In this document: positions 21,901 to 33,550 of the stretch, piece after piece
Position numbering within the stretch: position 1 is the stretch's first letter
Layout: the number at the start of each line of letters is the position of its first letter
Notes under the pieces: model-generated
Told to the model about the DNA's origin: nothing
What the model saw: only the letters and a program-made list of their open reading frames with translations
The model's database searches: none
Made by a program: the position numbers and the translations under genes
Source: Thalassia testudinum
Lineage: Eukaryota; Streptophyta; Magnoliopsida; Alismatales; Hydrocharitaceae
Reading direction: 5' to 3'
DNA: 64,000 bases
Assembly (NCBI GenBank): GCA_037157565.1
Contig: JAZHRO010000073.1
Span: 12,282,501-12,346,500, forward strand

Positions 21901-23870
21901 ACTTGACGTAAGCAGGGATGTATTTGAACGGCTTCAAGGAGCGGAATATTAATCTGTACTTGCTTAAAGATTTCCAACAGCTCCTTAGTTTCCACAACAT
22001 TCTTCTTTTTCTTGATTGTTTCTAAGGCCTCAGGGTAGGGTGTCTGAATGTGGATTGGTTCTATTTCTGGGTCCTTGGTTGGTGCCTCTTCTGAGTCAGG
22101 TATTTCAGCAGGTGAAGTCTTGGGGAGAGTCAGCCATTTGGGACCCTGGGTTTTGGTGCTGCTTCTAAAGGTCACCGCATTCGCAGAGGCATTGGGGCCA
22201 TGGGTTGATCCTTGAGAAGACGAGGATGAAGAAGCACCAAACCCAGGGGGTGTTTGCAGGGCTGGCTGGACCATGTGAGCCTGCCCGAGATTGCCTTGGA
22301 ACCCTTCCGAGTTGGGGCCTCTGTTAATTATGTTTCGTGGGTTCGATTGTGGCTAGGAAGGTAGGGATCCTTGTTGTTTACAGTCCAAGAGTTAGCTTAA
22401 CTGTCCCTTTACCAAGGCCATTTCGTCCTGATGTTTCTGGTTCATGTTAGCCATCATCTTTATTAGGGTATCCATTTGGTTTTGTGGGGGAGGGGCCACC
22501 CTATTCTGATTATATTGGGGTCTAACTGGTGGTTCTTGCTAATGTGGGGGCAAGTGTGGCTGCTGGTTTGGCCTGGGCTGGTTCTGGAATTGCGGTGGTT
22601 TCTGGTTTGTCCAACCAAAGTTGGGGTGGTTACGCCAGCCAGTGTTGTAAGTGTTGGAGAAAGGGTCAGGTTTCGCATAACCTTGGATAGCTTGCACATC
22701 TTTTAGGTTAGCCAATGTTGATGAAGAGGGAAGGGAGTAATCAAGGGTTGAGGGAGCAAAGGTCCCTCCCTGGAACGTGATCAGGGGTTGTTCCAGGTTC
22801 ACTTGGGTTAAGGGCTGGACCAGGTCAATATTATGCGCTCCCTTTGATAGGGAGAAAGTTTGTAAGGGGTTCCTAGTCTAGTTCACTAGCTCATCAATCT
22901 TTTTGTCCACCAATTCCACTCGATCCAATTTCTTGGCAATGATGTCCATGTCAACCATTCCAGAATTTGCTTGTACCTCATAAATCCCACCACGGGGTTG
23001 ACTTGACCTGTTGAATTGGGTCATAGAGGCATTGTTGAGTGAATTCTCACTCAAAGACTCAAAGGGCTCAAACGCGCTCTCCTCGTCTTTGTTCAGGAAG
23101 TTCCCCTCGCATGAGGCATCGACGAAGTTCCGCAGGTTGCTATCTAGACCATGGTAGAAAATCTAGGTCAATTGCCACCTTGGTACTTCGTGGTGTGGGC
23201 ATTTCCTCAAGAGTTCATTAAATCTTTCCTACACCTCATGAAATTGTTCCCCACCCTGGAGTGTAAAGGTAGTAATAGCTCTTCTGAGGGCATTGGTCTT
23301 TCCTATGAGGAAGAATTTCTTTAAAAATGCATGCCTCATTTCTTCCTAGGTGGTGATGGGTCTACCTAGGGTTCTAAGCCAATGAGAAGCCTTGTCTCTT
23401 AATGAGAAGGAAAACATCTTGATTAGAACAATGTCAAGGCTAATGTTCCTAGGTTTCACAGTTCGCGCTATGTGGTCGAGATCCTCTAGGTGTTGAAAGG
23501 GGTCCTCATTTGAGCTTCCATGAAAGTGGTTCTGGATTAGACTTAAGACATTCGGTTTCAACTCAAAATCATCTCCCCCATCGGGGATCCTAAGGTGTGG
23601 CTCGACTCTAATAGTAGAGGGATTATAGAAATCGTGGAGGGGCCTCGGCTGATCTTGAAATGGTGGTATATCAAGTGGTGGTTGCCCTGGTATGTCTTAG
23701 AAAGGTGGTGGTGGTTGTTCTTGTGGGTTCTGTAACCGTTGTATGGCTTGCATCATGGTGTGGATTTGTTGTTGCTGAAGCCTGTGGTTAGCATTAATTT
23801 GGGCTTGGATGATAGCCATAGCGTTTGGTGGGGGTTGATCCTCAGCCTCGTCTACCCTAGGTTCAGCCAT
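21901..23870 (-). pseudogene. D gag
   Basis: The ATG at 23870 opens MAEPRVDEAED, followed by a Gln-rich segment (ANHRLQQQQIHTMMQAIQ). The capsid core follows: MKPNVLSLIQNHFHGSSNEDPFQHL and MFSFSLRDKASHWLRTLG, both hallmarks of Athila gag. The later part is Pro, Asn and Gln rich. It ends with NAVTFRSSTKT, the counterpart of the conserved TTRSGK motif at the gag-pol border. I see no CCHC knuckle. The pieces from 23870 to about 21930 share one frame, broken by stops such as those near 23696 and 23345. Confidence 0.85.
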
Positions 23871-25064
23871 GTTTCCAACAGAATTACGTTGCCTAGATTC
23901 CTGCCCCAAAACACACAACTAGGGATGCAGTGAGCGTCTCCCGTGAATACACTAGAGAAGAACAGGAGGGGATGCGGAGGGCGATAGATGTGAGAAATGT
24001 GTTTCAATCAAGCACACAAGACTAGTCCTTATGGTGTATTCCTTAGGAGACCTAGAAATCTCACAAAGGGTGATTAAGTCCATAAGCACTGGACTCCCCT
24101 TCCCAAGGCTAATCTGGCCAGGTTGATTACGAGGGGATTGCAGGGAAGGTTCTTCCTTTGGCTTGCGCCTCCAGTTTAGTAGACCCCACAACCGCGATCG
24201 TTTGACATTGCTCTGCAGCCTAGTCACCAGATTCTACCAAGGGAATGAAAGCCAAGTGCCCAGCGAACAAAACCTCGCCTTTCGAGACTTAACTTAGTCC
24301 TGCTTAGGGCATGTCTACTCAGTTTTAAAGGTTTAGGATAGTGCTTGTGCTTAGGGTTATGTGATGAGGCGTTGATTGGGGTGGTGCCTCTTAATTTTCC
24401 ACATTCAAAGTGTGTGCTTCTATCAAAACATGATTTTCAAGCAAGGATTTTTAAGATGTGGTGTCTTTTAGTGTTTCATCCTTACTTTAGTATTTTTTTA
24501 GGGTTGATGTGTCTTAATGTTTTCAAACAAGTTTCAGTGGGCATGTCAAGTTCTGCACACAATTCGGTGAAAGTAAATTTCCTTTTATTCTGTAGAGGCT
24601 CTAAAACCCTAATGTACTCATCCTAATGATCATGTAGCTTCTATTAGATGAGTCGATTTAGGGTTGAGTGGTGCAGCCCAGGTCAACTCACGGAGGCTTC
24701 GTAAACACCACTCAAAAGAAAAAGAAAAGAACACTCAAGAATTTATTCTGGATGTTAGAGTGTACATTTTTTTTTTTTTGTGGGTGATGTGTTAAGGATG
24801 TGGGTCAAGCAATCATACACCACGTCAATTTTTTTTCAATTTTTATAATTTTTTTAGTTTTTTCACACAAGCAAACAATCATGAGAGAAGAATTACTCAC
24901 TATCGATCCTCGTAGCGCCTACTCCCTTGCTACTGTCGTGGCATGCATTGCTTCACCGTCCATGCATTGAATTCTTGCAACCATCAAGTAAAAAGGAAAA
25001 TAGGGCATTAGACGATGTGAGAATGAATGTGGAATGGAGGTGACAAAACAAATCCGTTGCCTCC
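23871..25064 (-). other. D untranslated leader
   Basis: No gene is seen. 24143-24210 holds the block shared with the B leader. A T-run near 24766-24780 and a T-rich stretch at 24830-24865 are low complexity. Confidence 0.75.
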
Positions 25065-25081
25065 TCGGCAACGGCTCCAAA
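25065..25081 (-). other. Primer binding site of D, tRNA-Asp type
   Basis: The minus strand reads TTGGAGCCGTTGCCGAGGA near here. Against TGGCGCCGTTGCCGGGGA there are two or three differences. It follows the 5' LTR end by a few bases. Confidence 0.8.
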
Positions 25082-25084
25082 AAC

Positions 25085-26477
25085 TGACGTGCGGTTGTGC
25101 GTGTGTGTTAAGAAGTGTCGTTATAGTCGCACTTGCAATGCCGATTTTAAAGTAAATAAACGGAGGTGAGTCCGAGTGTCGGTCTCAGGGAGGTGTGAAA
25201 ATCAGATTTTTCTTATCACTTGTTGTCACGGAAAGTGCGGAGTTTTTCTTGCGGAGGTGCGGTTTGAAAAGTGAGAGAGTGATAGAGAGAGAGAGATTAG
25301 GGTTAGAGTGTTTCTTGTTTGATCATGCACTTAGACAGAAATTAAAGTAACAACTGAACATAAAATAACTTCATTAATCATGCACTTTTAGTTCATAGCT
25401 TACAACATTAAATACATGCTCAAACAAAAGTAATGGAAAGCTTAAAAGAGAGACAGAGGAGGGAGAGCGACGAGGCAGCCACGGCAGTGGAGGAAGCTCC
25501 ATCGGCGGCTCATCGTCTCCGGCGATTACAAGAGGGCCTAAAGCTAGCAAAGAGAGGGGTGGAGTAGTTGCAAGGGAAGTGAATGCCTTGAATGAGTGGT
25601 TGGAGGGGGCTTAAATAGGGTTAAGGGCTTTCTAAAAGAAGGGGCTTTAGCGACGTCCAGGACATCGCTAAAACCACTCTAAAAGCGTCGGTGAAGCCCT
25701 CCAGCCCGCTGGTCAACTGCCCGTGCTGTTTCTTCTTCACGCTTGATCCGCGGCCGCTGCGTGAGAGCCGTTCGATCGAAGATCGGACGGCTGAGATCTC
25801 TCCTTAGCTACGCTTGGATCGCTCCTCGGGCACGCGTGCGCGGGAGTCGTCGCCCGGTGTACACGTGCACGTGGGCGCTCGCGATCTGTGGGCGCACAGC
25901 GTGCCGCAATCTCGGCCACTCGCTGCTGATCGGGCAGCCCAATTTCTCCTTGTGCATCCTTCATCTTCGATTTCACACTCCGCGCAGCTCGAACCCGCGT
26001 CGCATGCATGCGGGCATGTGCGCTAACGATTGCGCCACGCCAGCGCTTTGTCGCGGCGACTGCGGGCATACGCTGTCGTCTCGGCTGTTCGATCGAAGAT
26101 CGACGGCTGAGATTTGATCTCAGCTGATGGTTGAAGTGGCGAGCAGTGGGGAGGGGGTGACGTGGCGCAATGAGGGCCGTTGATCTCCAGATCAACGGTC
26201 AGAACTTCTTGGGCCCATTGTAGGAGCTCCGGATGTCGGATTTCGCCGATCTTGAGTCTGTTGGACTCCGTTCGTCATTCTGAATCCATCCGTGCAGTCC
26301 GATTGCTCATCTGAGGCCTGCTTTGACAAGTGCTTACACAAATGTCCATTAATACAGTTTTATATGCAATCTTGGTACATGATGCATGCAATGCTCCCAT
26401 TCTACTTATGTTGTGCCTTTTATTCTTAAGATGGGCCAAATTCAACATAATTATCACCCCCTTGTGCAGTGTTATCA
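25085..26477 (-). mobile_element. D 5' LTR
   Basis: 1393 bases; on the minus strand it starts TGATAACAC at 26477 and ends at 25085 next to the primer site. It has TATTTAA at 25617-25611 with the TTTAGCGAC palindrome (25646-25672) about 30 bases upstream. The CpG-rich block at 25680-26110 yields overlapping open frames (25737-26195 minus, 25743-26117 plus) that also occur in the 3' LTR and are not genes. Confidence 0.92.
25611..25617 (-). promoter_or_regulatory. TATA-like box of the D 5' LTR
   Basis: The minus strand reads TATTTAA, conserved at 16037-16031 in the 3' LTR. It lies just downstream of the TTTAGCGAC palindrome, as in B. Confidence 0.55.
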
Positions 26478-27769
26478 CAAACCCAAATGCGTCCAATCAA
26501 CACCTAGGTGAAACTTAAATCCAAGTTTCTAAGAAAGTTCTTCCCTATTGGTCGGACAAATGCTTTACGGCACCAGATCAAGCATTTCACGCAGCAAGCA
26601 GGAGAACCGCTTCACAAGGCATGGGATCATTTTCTGGATCTCATGCGAAAGTGCCCCCACCATGGAGTTCCTAAATGGGAACAAGTCCAGTCTTTTTACC
26701 GAGGACTTCGTGAGGATATTCGATTATTCGTCAATGCGACATGTGGATAAAACGTCACGGGTCAACATGAAGACACTGTGTGGGATATTCTCAAGAATAT
26801 GTGTGAGAACTCCATCAATAATGAATCCATGGGCATGTTCGACCAGCTGAATGCATGTCCATTGATGAATCCAAAGGGAGCACATGAGACACAGGGTCTG
26901 TCCTCTTCCATCGACTTGGAACTGATGGCCAGTCATCTGGACAAGGTCTCTATCTTTAAGAAGAAGGTGGATGAGCTAACTCAATACTTACAGTGAGCCA
27001 CCTCTATGCAAAACCCGTTCGTGCAACCGTCCTCTGGCAGGGAGGCTGTGCATAACATCTATCATCGATCATCTCAATGTATGGACCCATATCCACCCCC
27101 GTCTGATTTAGGTTTTAGAGGAAACTCTGGACCCACCTATTCTAGTTAGGGGAACTCTAAACCCTCGTATTTTGACTTCTCCGAGTCTCCTTAGACCTAA
27201 GAGGACCTCAACTCCATTTAGAATGATCCATTCTCAAACACCTACAACCCTGGATGGCATAATCATGCTTATTTCATGTGGTCAGGGAACAATCAAAATC
27301 AGAGACCTCAATATCAACCCTGACCACATGCTCCTCATCCATATCAGCCACCTCAGCTTCGGCCCAATCCAACTTATCAATCCGGGCTGACTCATGCAGA
27401 TCAAATGACTCTTATCCTTCAAACTCTGGCAGACATTTAGAAGATGAATGCGGCTATGCAAAAATAGCACAAAGACGAGATCACAGAGGTTCGCAATCAA
27501 CACACCCAGATGGTAAATCCCCGCCAACTTGGTGCACTTCCTTCACAACCTCTGCCTAATCCGAATAACATGACGAACAAGAGGTGCATTATGAATCCAA
27601 CTCAGGGCCAAGCTCACTTTGTTTATTAGGCCCCTTCTGCTCCATCACCCGACGGGATGGAGGCTTTGACATCATATGCTGGTTATCAGTAGCAATCACC
27701 TCTTTCACCCACACCAAACTAGAACCGGGCAAGATTGAATTCTGTTACTACTCATAGTGGCAAAGCAAC
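26478..27769 (+). pseudogene. A1 gag, C-terminal part
   Basis: Gag resumes after element D with the duplicated CAAAC. It contains KFLRKFFPIGRTNALRHQI, EPLHKAWDHFLDLMRKCPHHGVPKWEQVQSFYRGL (described here in two overlapping pieces), the helical NACPLMNPKGAHE region and a coiled-coil-like LDKVSIFKKKVDELTQYLQ. A Pro, Asn and Gln rich tail follows. It ends near 27766 with NSVTTHSGK, the conserved gag-pol border motif. TAG or TGA stops and frame changes are scattered, including at 26516 and 26748. This tail (about 27110-27990) is what A2 has lost. Confidence 0.82.
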
Positions 27770-28260
27770 ATAAGACCGACCTTATCCAAGCCACTCCCAA
27801 CCTGGTAATGCAAACTCAAACCCTAGGATAGTCATCCAGGATACCTCTATCCCAAATCAAGAACCTGGACCCATTCTAGAGGAACCTGTAAAAGTTCCAT
27901 TTCTAGAGGCCTTGACCAAAGGAAAAGGGAAACCCAAACCCGTGGCACCTGAGGAGGACCTGGTTAAGCTCTTTGAGCAGGTTCAAACAAACATCCCCTT
28001 GATGGGTGCGATATGCCACATACCAGCTTACCCGCGATTTCTGAAAGACGTGTGTACACCTAAGCGTAAGCCGTGAACCAAAGATGGGAACCCGATCGTA
28101 CTATCGGAGCAAGCCAGCTCCATCATTTTGAGCAAACTCCCGCCTAAGGCAAAAGACCCAAGCACCCCTCTGATCTCTTGTGCAATCGATGATATGCACT
28201 TTGATCGAGCCTTATTAGACCTAGGAGCCTCCACAAATTTGATACCCACAACCCTACTCT
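27770..28260 (+). pseudogene. A1 protease, N-terminal part
   Basis: After an acidic linker (VPFLEALTKGKGKPKP) and NIPLMGAICHIPAYPRFLKD, the protease core begins and reaches FDRALLDLGASTNLIPTTL with the active-site Asp. The frame is cut at 28260 by the truncated C1 LTR. By comparison with A2 (47430-47490), about 50 bases of protease between the two flanks of C1 are missing. Confidence 0.8.
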
Positions 28261-28450
28261 AGCTTCTAATCAGCTTATTGCCTACAATTGACATAATGCA
28301 CTTAATTAGCACATTATAACATTATTTTATGCATAGCTAAAGTAAAGCAGTAAAGATGCAGATAATGCTTATGCATGATGAATTACCCTAACTTATGCTA
28401 AGTTCTAGCCTAATTTAGGTCAATTAAGACCTATGATTGCTATGTAATCA
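28261..28450 (-). mobile_element. C1 3' LTR, truncated
   Basis: It starts TGATTACATAGCAATCA on the minus strand at 28450 and matches the start of the C1 5' LTR for 190 bases. It stops at AGCTTCTAATCAGCTT, aligned with about 39233. Roughly 1.27 kb of LTR is missing on its far side. Confidence 0.85.
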
Positions 28451-28485
28451 TACCCCCATGCCTAAATCTTGCTAGTCCCTAGTAA
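28451..28485 (-). other. Polypurine tract of C1 with preceding hairpin
   Basis: The minus strand reads TTTAGGCATGGGGGTA immediately before the LTR. Upstream, TTACTA and TAGCAA around GGGAC (28469-28485) form the family hairpin with one mismatch. Confidence 0.75.
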
Positions 28486-30501
28486 ATGCAAGACTATGTT
28501 ATTTACAGCAAGGTCCCTGAGGGATTGATTATTTTATCAAGTGTATGCCTAGAGATTTTTCTCCTTTTTGTTTTCATCCTATGCTTTAGAAATCCAGACA
28601 AACGTGAACGTGCAGCTATGTAGCTTTTGCAATGGATTCGAATGAAAAACTGATTCAGCTCTAAAGCTTATACTTGACCCCTAGTAAAAATTCTAGCAGG
28701 ATAGGCGGACTTCTTCCCTCGGGATATTCAAGATATTCTATGAATTCCACCCCAACTTTAGGCTTAGGTAGAGAATCTCTGAGGGGTATAGGTGTCTATT
28801 TGGTGGCTCACTCTCACTTGGTGCTACATAGAGATTAGTATTTCAAAATCTCAATTCTCGGACTATCAAGTAACTCAACTCAGAGAAAGATAAGAAAGAC
28901 TATGCTCTCTTCTGGTTCCTTTGTATTCATTCTCTCTTTCTCCTTCTCTTTTTCTTTTTCTTTTCTTTTCTTTCTTTTTCTTAGAACTCACAATCTCACC
29001 AGATTCACACATATGACCTGTATTTGGTGGTCTCACTTGACATTAACACTTTAATTAAGTTCTCAAAATCCTAACACTAAGTCAGAATTCCTCAGCCAGT
29101 ATTTGGGCGGTCAGAAACACAAGAAAGGTGGGTTAAGGCCATATTTGGTGGATCTCAAATTTATTTGATGGTATTGCCTCAATGCAATTGAACTAATTAT
29201 TCACCCTTTTTTCTTTGCTTTCTCTTCTTTTTGTAATTTTTTTTCAATTTTTCTTTCTTTTCATCATTTTTTTTATTTCACTTTTTTTTTCTCTTTCTTT
29301 TTTTTTCTTTTTCAACATAACACAACTAGCACACATCCATGAACTTTATTGAGGAATTATTAGGGATTGGTGGTACTCAAGAGACATTGGGTAGCTTATT
29401 TGGTGGAAGTGCTTACTCACGGCACCGGGAGAGATGGATAGGATGGTGTATTTCTGACCTTAACATCGATACCCTCCTTCAGCTGGGGATTCCATAAAGA
29501 ATGATAGTAACCATCCACCTTAGCCCTAGTTTTATGAAAACTCGCTCTCTGCGTATTTACCTTATTTGGTGGCTCTCAAAATTTCACACAAAATGTATAT
29601 GTAGGAACTGAGAGTAAAAACTATGTCTAATCTCAGAGTATCATCACCTAATTATCTAAGATTCTAGATTCCTTGTACTAAACTAAGAGCATCGGTGCAC
29701 TCTACTCTCATCTCACACTATTTGGTGGATTTTTGGAAGAGAGTCTGCCTGACTCCCAAAACACTATCCAGGGGTTCAGGAAAAGAAGCATTGCTTCTTC
29801 TTGACAGATTAAAGACGTTTATCAGCCTTTACTATGAATCCATTGCAAATTCTACGTGTGTGAAAAGTTGTACTGGATTCCAGATTACAGGAATCAATTA
29901 GAGGATAAAATCCCTAATGCATTCTCTTAATAAAATAATCTTATTCATGAATGCAATATGTATATATGCTATAAACAAGTAACCTCTTATATTCGTACTT
30001 CATGAAATTCCCGTATCAGGTTGCATTTATCTTGACACTAAATTTAGAACAAGAGGTGAGCAAGTGAGTCAAAAATGGCTGTTGCGGACGATTTCTAGCT
30101 CCAATGTGAGCATTGGAGGTGGAGTCGGTTGTTCTTTTATCTAGGGTCCAAAAGTATGTTTTACATGCAGCTCCAAGGTTTTCCTAAATGTTGGCATAAA
30201 AATTTTTAGTTTTTTTGTATCTACCCCCCCTATGCCTAAGTTCTTGCATGTCCTCAAGCATGAATATAAAAGAAAATAAATACAGAAGGAAGAGAATGGG
30301 TAGAAATTACCTGTAATTGCTCCTGAAATTATACATTCAGCACCGGCCAACCTCTCAGTATGTAATATGCAGAAAGAAAATATGCTTAAAGGAAAAATAT
30401 GCTATGTATAAAAAATGGTTATGTGTAGATGATAGTGGAATGTCGGATAGATGTTATCTATACGTGCTGAGTTTAACGCCTCCAACTGGGCGAGAATTCA
30501 A
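28486..30501 (-). other. C1 3' untranslated region with a repeated decamer
   Basis: Two kilobases without a gene. The plus strand carries TATTTGGTGG at 28797, 29021, 29142, 29397, 29563 and 29719, plus a variant at 29100. T-rich tracts at 28920-28985 and 29200-29320 are purine-rich in the sense direction. Near 30464-30492 the sense strand reads GGAGGCGTTAAACTCAGCAC, the motif following pol in D. Short frames at 29695-29901 and 30141-30350 are not convincing. Confidence 0.7.
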
Positions 30502-31899
30502 TCACACGTCCTCAATAAGATGCACAATCTCGTCAAGTGGAGGAGGTTCCTGGGCCAAAAATGGCTTGAGGTGCTGGCCATTTACCGTAGATATATGCCC
30601 AGATTTTGGGTCCTTGATCTAGACTTCCCCATTAGGATATGGGTGAATCACAACATACGAGCCAGTCCACTTGGACTTGAGCTTCCCTGCGAAAAGTTTT
30701 AAATGTGAATCGAACAACCAGACTTGCTGGTTGGGCGTGAATGCTTTTCTCTGGATGTGGCAGTCATGAAAGGCCTTGGTCTTGTCCTTGTATATCAATG
30801 TGCTCTCATAGGCCTCCCACCAGATCTCTTCCAATTCGCTGAGCTGGAGTTTCCGTTCTTGACCTCTTGCATTGAGGTCAAGGTTACATTTTCACACCGC
30901 CCTATAGGCGTTGTGTTCCAGCTCTATAGGAAGGTGATAGTCCTTGCCATATACCATACGATATGGTGACATTTCGAGTGGGGCCTTGTATGCGATCCGA
31001 TATGCCCAGAGTGCATTGACTAATTTATCGGACCAGTCCTTCGTGTCTGGTCTAACCGATTTCTGGAGAATCAGCTTGATCTGACGGTTAGACACTTTAG
31101 CCTGCCCATTGGTCTACGAGTGATATAGGGTGGCTATATAGTGATGTACCCCGTATTTCTTTAATAATGACCTAAAGTGGGCGTGGATGAAGTTGCTTCC
31201 CCCACCGCTAATCAGAGCACAGGGTATTCTGAATCTCGCGAAGATGTACTGTTGTACAAAAGAAATGACGATCTTATGATCAGCTCATCTCGCTGGGATG
31301 GCCTCGACCCACTTTGAGACATAATCAATGGCTAGTAATATGTACTTGAAGCCATGTGAGTTTAGAAAAGGGCCCATAAAATCGATGGCCCAGATGTCAA
31401 ACACTTCTACAACCACGATGGGCTGGAGTGGCATCATGTCTCTCCTAGCCATAGAATCGACCGACTGGCATCGTTTGCAGTGTTGGGCGTATTCGTGTGT
31501 ATCTCCAAAAGTAGTTGGCTAGAAAAATCCCGACTGTAAAATTTTTGTAGCGGCTTTCCGTCCCGAGAAATGACCACCACAAGCATCATTGTGGCAAAAA
31601 GATAACACACTGGGGATCTCAGAATATGGGATGCATCTTCGAATAATCTGATCTGCTACAATGTGGAAGAGCAGTGGGTCATCCCAGAGGTAGAATTTGG
31701 CTTCTGCAATGAATTTGAGTTTCTGGTCCTTGGATAGGTTTGCGGGAATCTTGCCTGCGGTAAGATAGTTCGCGATATCCGCATACCAGGGGAACTCAAT
31801 AGAGTGAACTGCCAAAAGAGATTCATCCAGAAATTGCTCATGGATAAGTAGGGAATAAGGAATGTGTCTTGGGTCCAGTTTGGATAGGTGATCCACCAC
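30502..31899 (-). pseudogene. C1 integrase, two catalytic residues lost
   Basis: The linker VDHLSKLDPRHI leads to the zinc region CHNDACGGHF and CKRCQ, then the core. The first Asp is present in WAIDFMGPF. The second motif reads ISGGGSNF where D has ISDGGSHF, so the catalytic Asp is Gly. The third reads NGQAKVSN where D has NGQTEV, so the catalytic Glu is Lys. The C-terminal [19 protein letters not shown] region is kept, ending in HLIEDV and the TGA at 30502. Several TAG stops are present. The domain order is complete but the enzyme could not act. Confidence 0.82.
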
Positions 31900-32313
31900 A
31901 ACATTCTGTTTTCCGGCTTTGTCACGGATTTCGATATCAAATTCCTACAATAGAAGGATCCATCTATTGAGCCATGGTTTGGCATCCTTCTTTGCCAATA
32001 AATGCCGGAGGGCAGAGTGGTCAGTGAAGATGATGACTTCGGACCCTAATAGGTAAGATCTGAATTTCTCCAACCCGAATACTACTACTAGCAGTTCCTT
32101 TTCGGTGATAGTATAATTGCGCTGAGCCTCATTCAGCATCTTACTAGCATAGTATATGACAAAGGGTTGTTTCTCCCGACACTGGCCTAAAACAGCATCG
32201 ACGGCAAAATCAGAAGCGTTGCACATCATCTCGAAATCGAGCGACCAGTCGGGTGGTTGGAGAATTGGGGAGTCTGAGACAGCACTTCGTAAGTCTCGAA
32301 GGCGGTGAGACAC
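31880..32313 (-). pseudogene. C1 RNase H
   Basis: The frame contains FEMMCNASDFAVDAVLG, where the usual CDAS has become CNAS, losing the first catalytic Asp. [27 protein letters not shown] and FTDHSALRHLL follow. It continues in frame into the integrase linker after one TAG near 31946. The RT frame overlaps its start out of frame because of a small indel near 32300. Confidence 0.82.
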
Positions 32314-33550
32314 GAGGTGTCGAACTCAAATGGGACATCGGCAACAAGGAGATTTGTCAAAGGTCGTGCAATTTTCAAGAAATTGTGTGTAAATCTCCGA
32401 TAAAAGCCGACATGACACAAGAATGATCTAATTTGCTTGACCGAGCTAGGTGGCGGTAAGTGGGAAATAATCTCAGATTTAGCTCGATCAACCTCGAGTC
32501 CATTTTTAGAGATCCTGTGTCCTAGTACTATGCCATCCCTCACCATGAAATGGCTTTTCTCCCAGGATAGTACTAGGTTTACCTCAATACAACTTTTCAG
32601 GATCTTGATGAGGTTATCAAGACAAGATGTGAAATCATCTCTGAAAATAGAGAAGTCATCCATGAATACCTCCACATAGTCCCCAATCATGTCAAAGAAG
32701 ATGACCATCATACAACGCTGAAATATCGCTGGTGCGTTGCAGAGGCCGAAGGGCATCCACTTGAAAGCAAATGTTCCAAAGAGGCATGTGAATGTAGTCT
32801 TGTCCTGATCTTTCAGGCTAATCGCTACTTGATTATACCTGGAGTATCCATCCAAAAAGCAAAAGAAACTACTTTCGGCTAACCATTCCAAGATCTGATC
32901 AATGAAGGCAAAGGAAAGTGATCCTTCTAGGTAGCCATGTTCAGTTTCCTATAGTAGATGCATACTCGCCAAGATGTCACCAGGCGGGTCGGGATGGATT
33001 CTCCCTTATCATTTTTCACAACAGTGAGTCCTACTTTCTTGGGCACTATCTGAATCGGACTCACCCATTGGTTGTCTGAGATTGGGTATACAATACCTGC
33101 ATCCAACCATTTGATGATCTCCTTAACAACCTCTACCATATTCGGGTTTAGCCATCTTTGAGGTTGTCTCGAAGGTTTCACCCCCTCATCTATGTAAATG
33201 TGATGAGTGCAATACGAGGGGAGAATACCACGAAGATCAGCAATACTCCACCCTATAGCAGCCCTATGGTTTTGTAGTGTAGAAATCAATTGATGCTCCT
33301 GTTCTTGGGTTAAGTGAGCATTAATAATGACTGGGTATGTCACACTTTTGCCCAAGAACACATACTTGAGTGAGTCAGGTAAGGGCTTCAATTCAATCAC
33401 GGGTGGGTCATAGCTAGAAATGGGAGTGGGAGGAGCAAACTCGAGGGTGGGAATCTGCTGATTCGTATGCACGTGAATTCTCACTGATTCACTTCCTGTG
33501 AAATAATCGATTGTGACTGCGTTAACGGGAAACCCATTAGCTGTGGTCAC
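32226..33550 (-). pseudogene. C1 reverse transcriptase
   Basis: The left-hand frame (33550-32927) holds the spacer ELKPLPDSLKYVFLG, the CTHHIY segment and PIQIVPKKVGLTVV, up to YRKLN. After a frame change near 32910 it continues with CFLDGYSRYNQV, MPFGLCNAPAIFQRCM, the catalytic FMDDFSIF box (about 32650-32667), WEKSHFMVRDGIVLGH and IRSFLCHVGFYRRF. Order and wording are those of D and A2. The RT core is nearly free of stops once the shift is allowed for. Confidence 0.85.

Larger units (their letters stand above)
15515..26477 (-). mobile_element. D: full-length Athila-type element, minus strand
   Basis: 10,963 bases flanked by a perfect 5-base target duplication CAAAC (15510-15514 and 26478-26482) inside the A1 gag. 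It has a 5' LTR (25085-26477), primer site (25065-25081), leader, gag from 23870, protease, RT, RNase H, integrase to 18257, a 3' region, polypurine tract and 3' LTR (15515-16902). Most of gag-pol lies in one frame, so the ancestor made a single gag-pol product. Stops and a few shifts break it now. Over the first 165 LTR bases I count about 7 per cent difference by eye. This is the most complete element here and the best helper candidate for B. Confidence 0.92.

Noticed and set aside
25737..26195. 152-codon and 124-codon frames in the D LTR
   Set aside because: They are a CpG-rich, stop-poor part of the LTR. The partner LTR carries shifted versions of different length.
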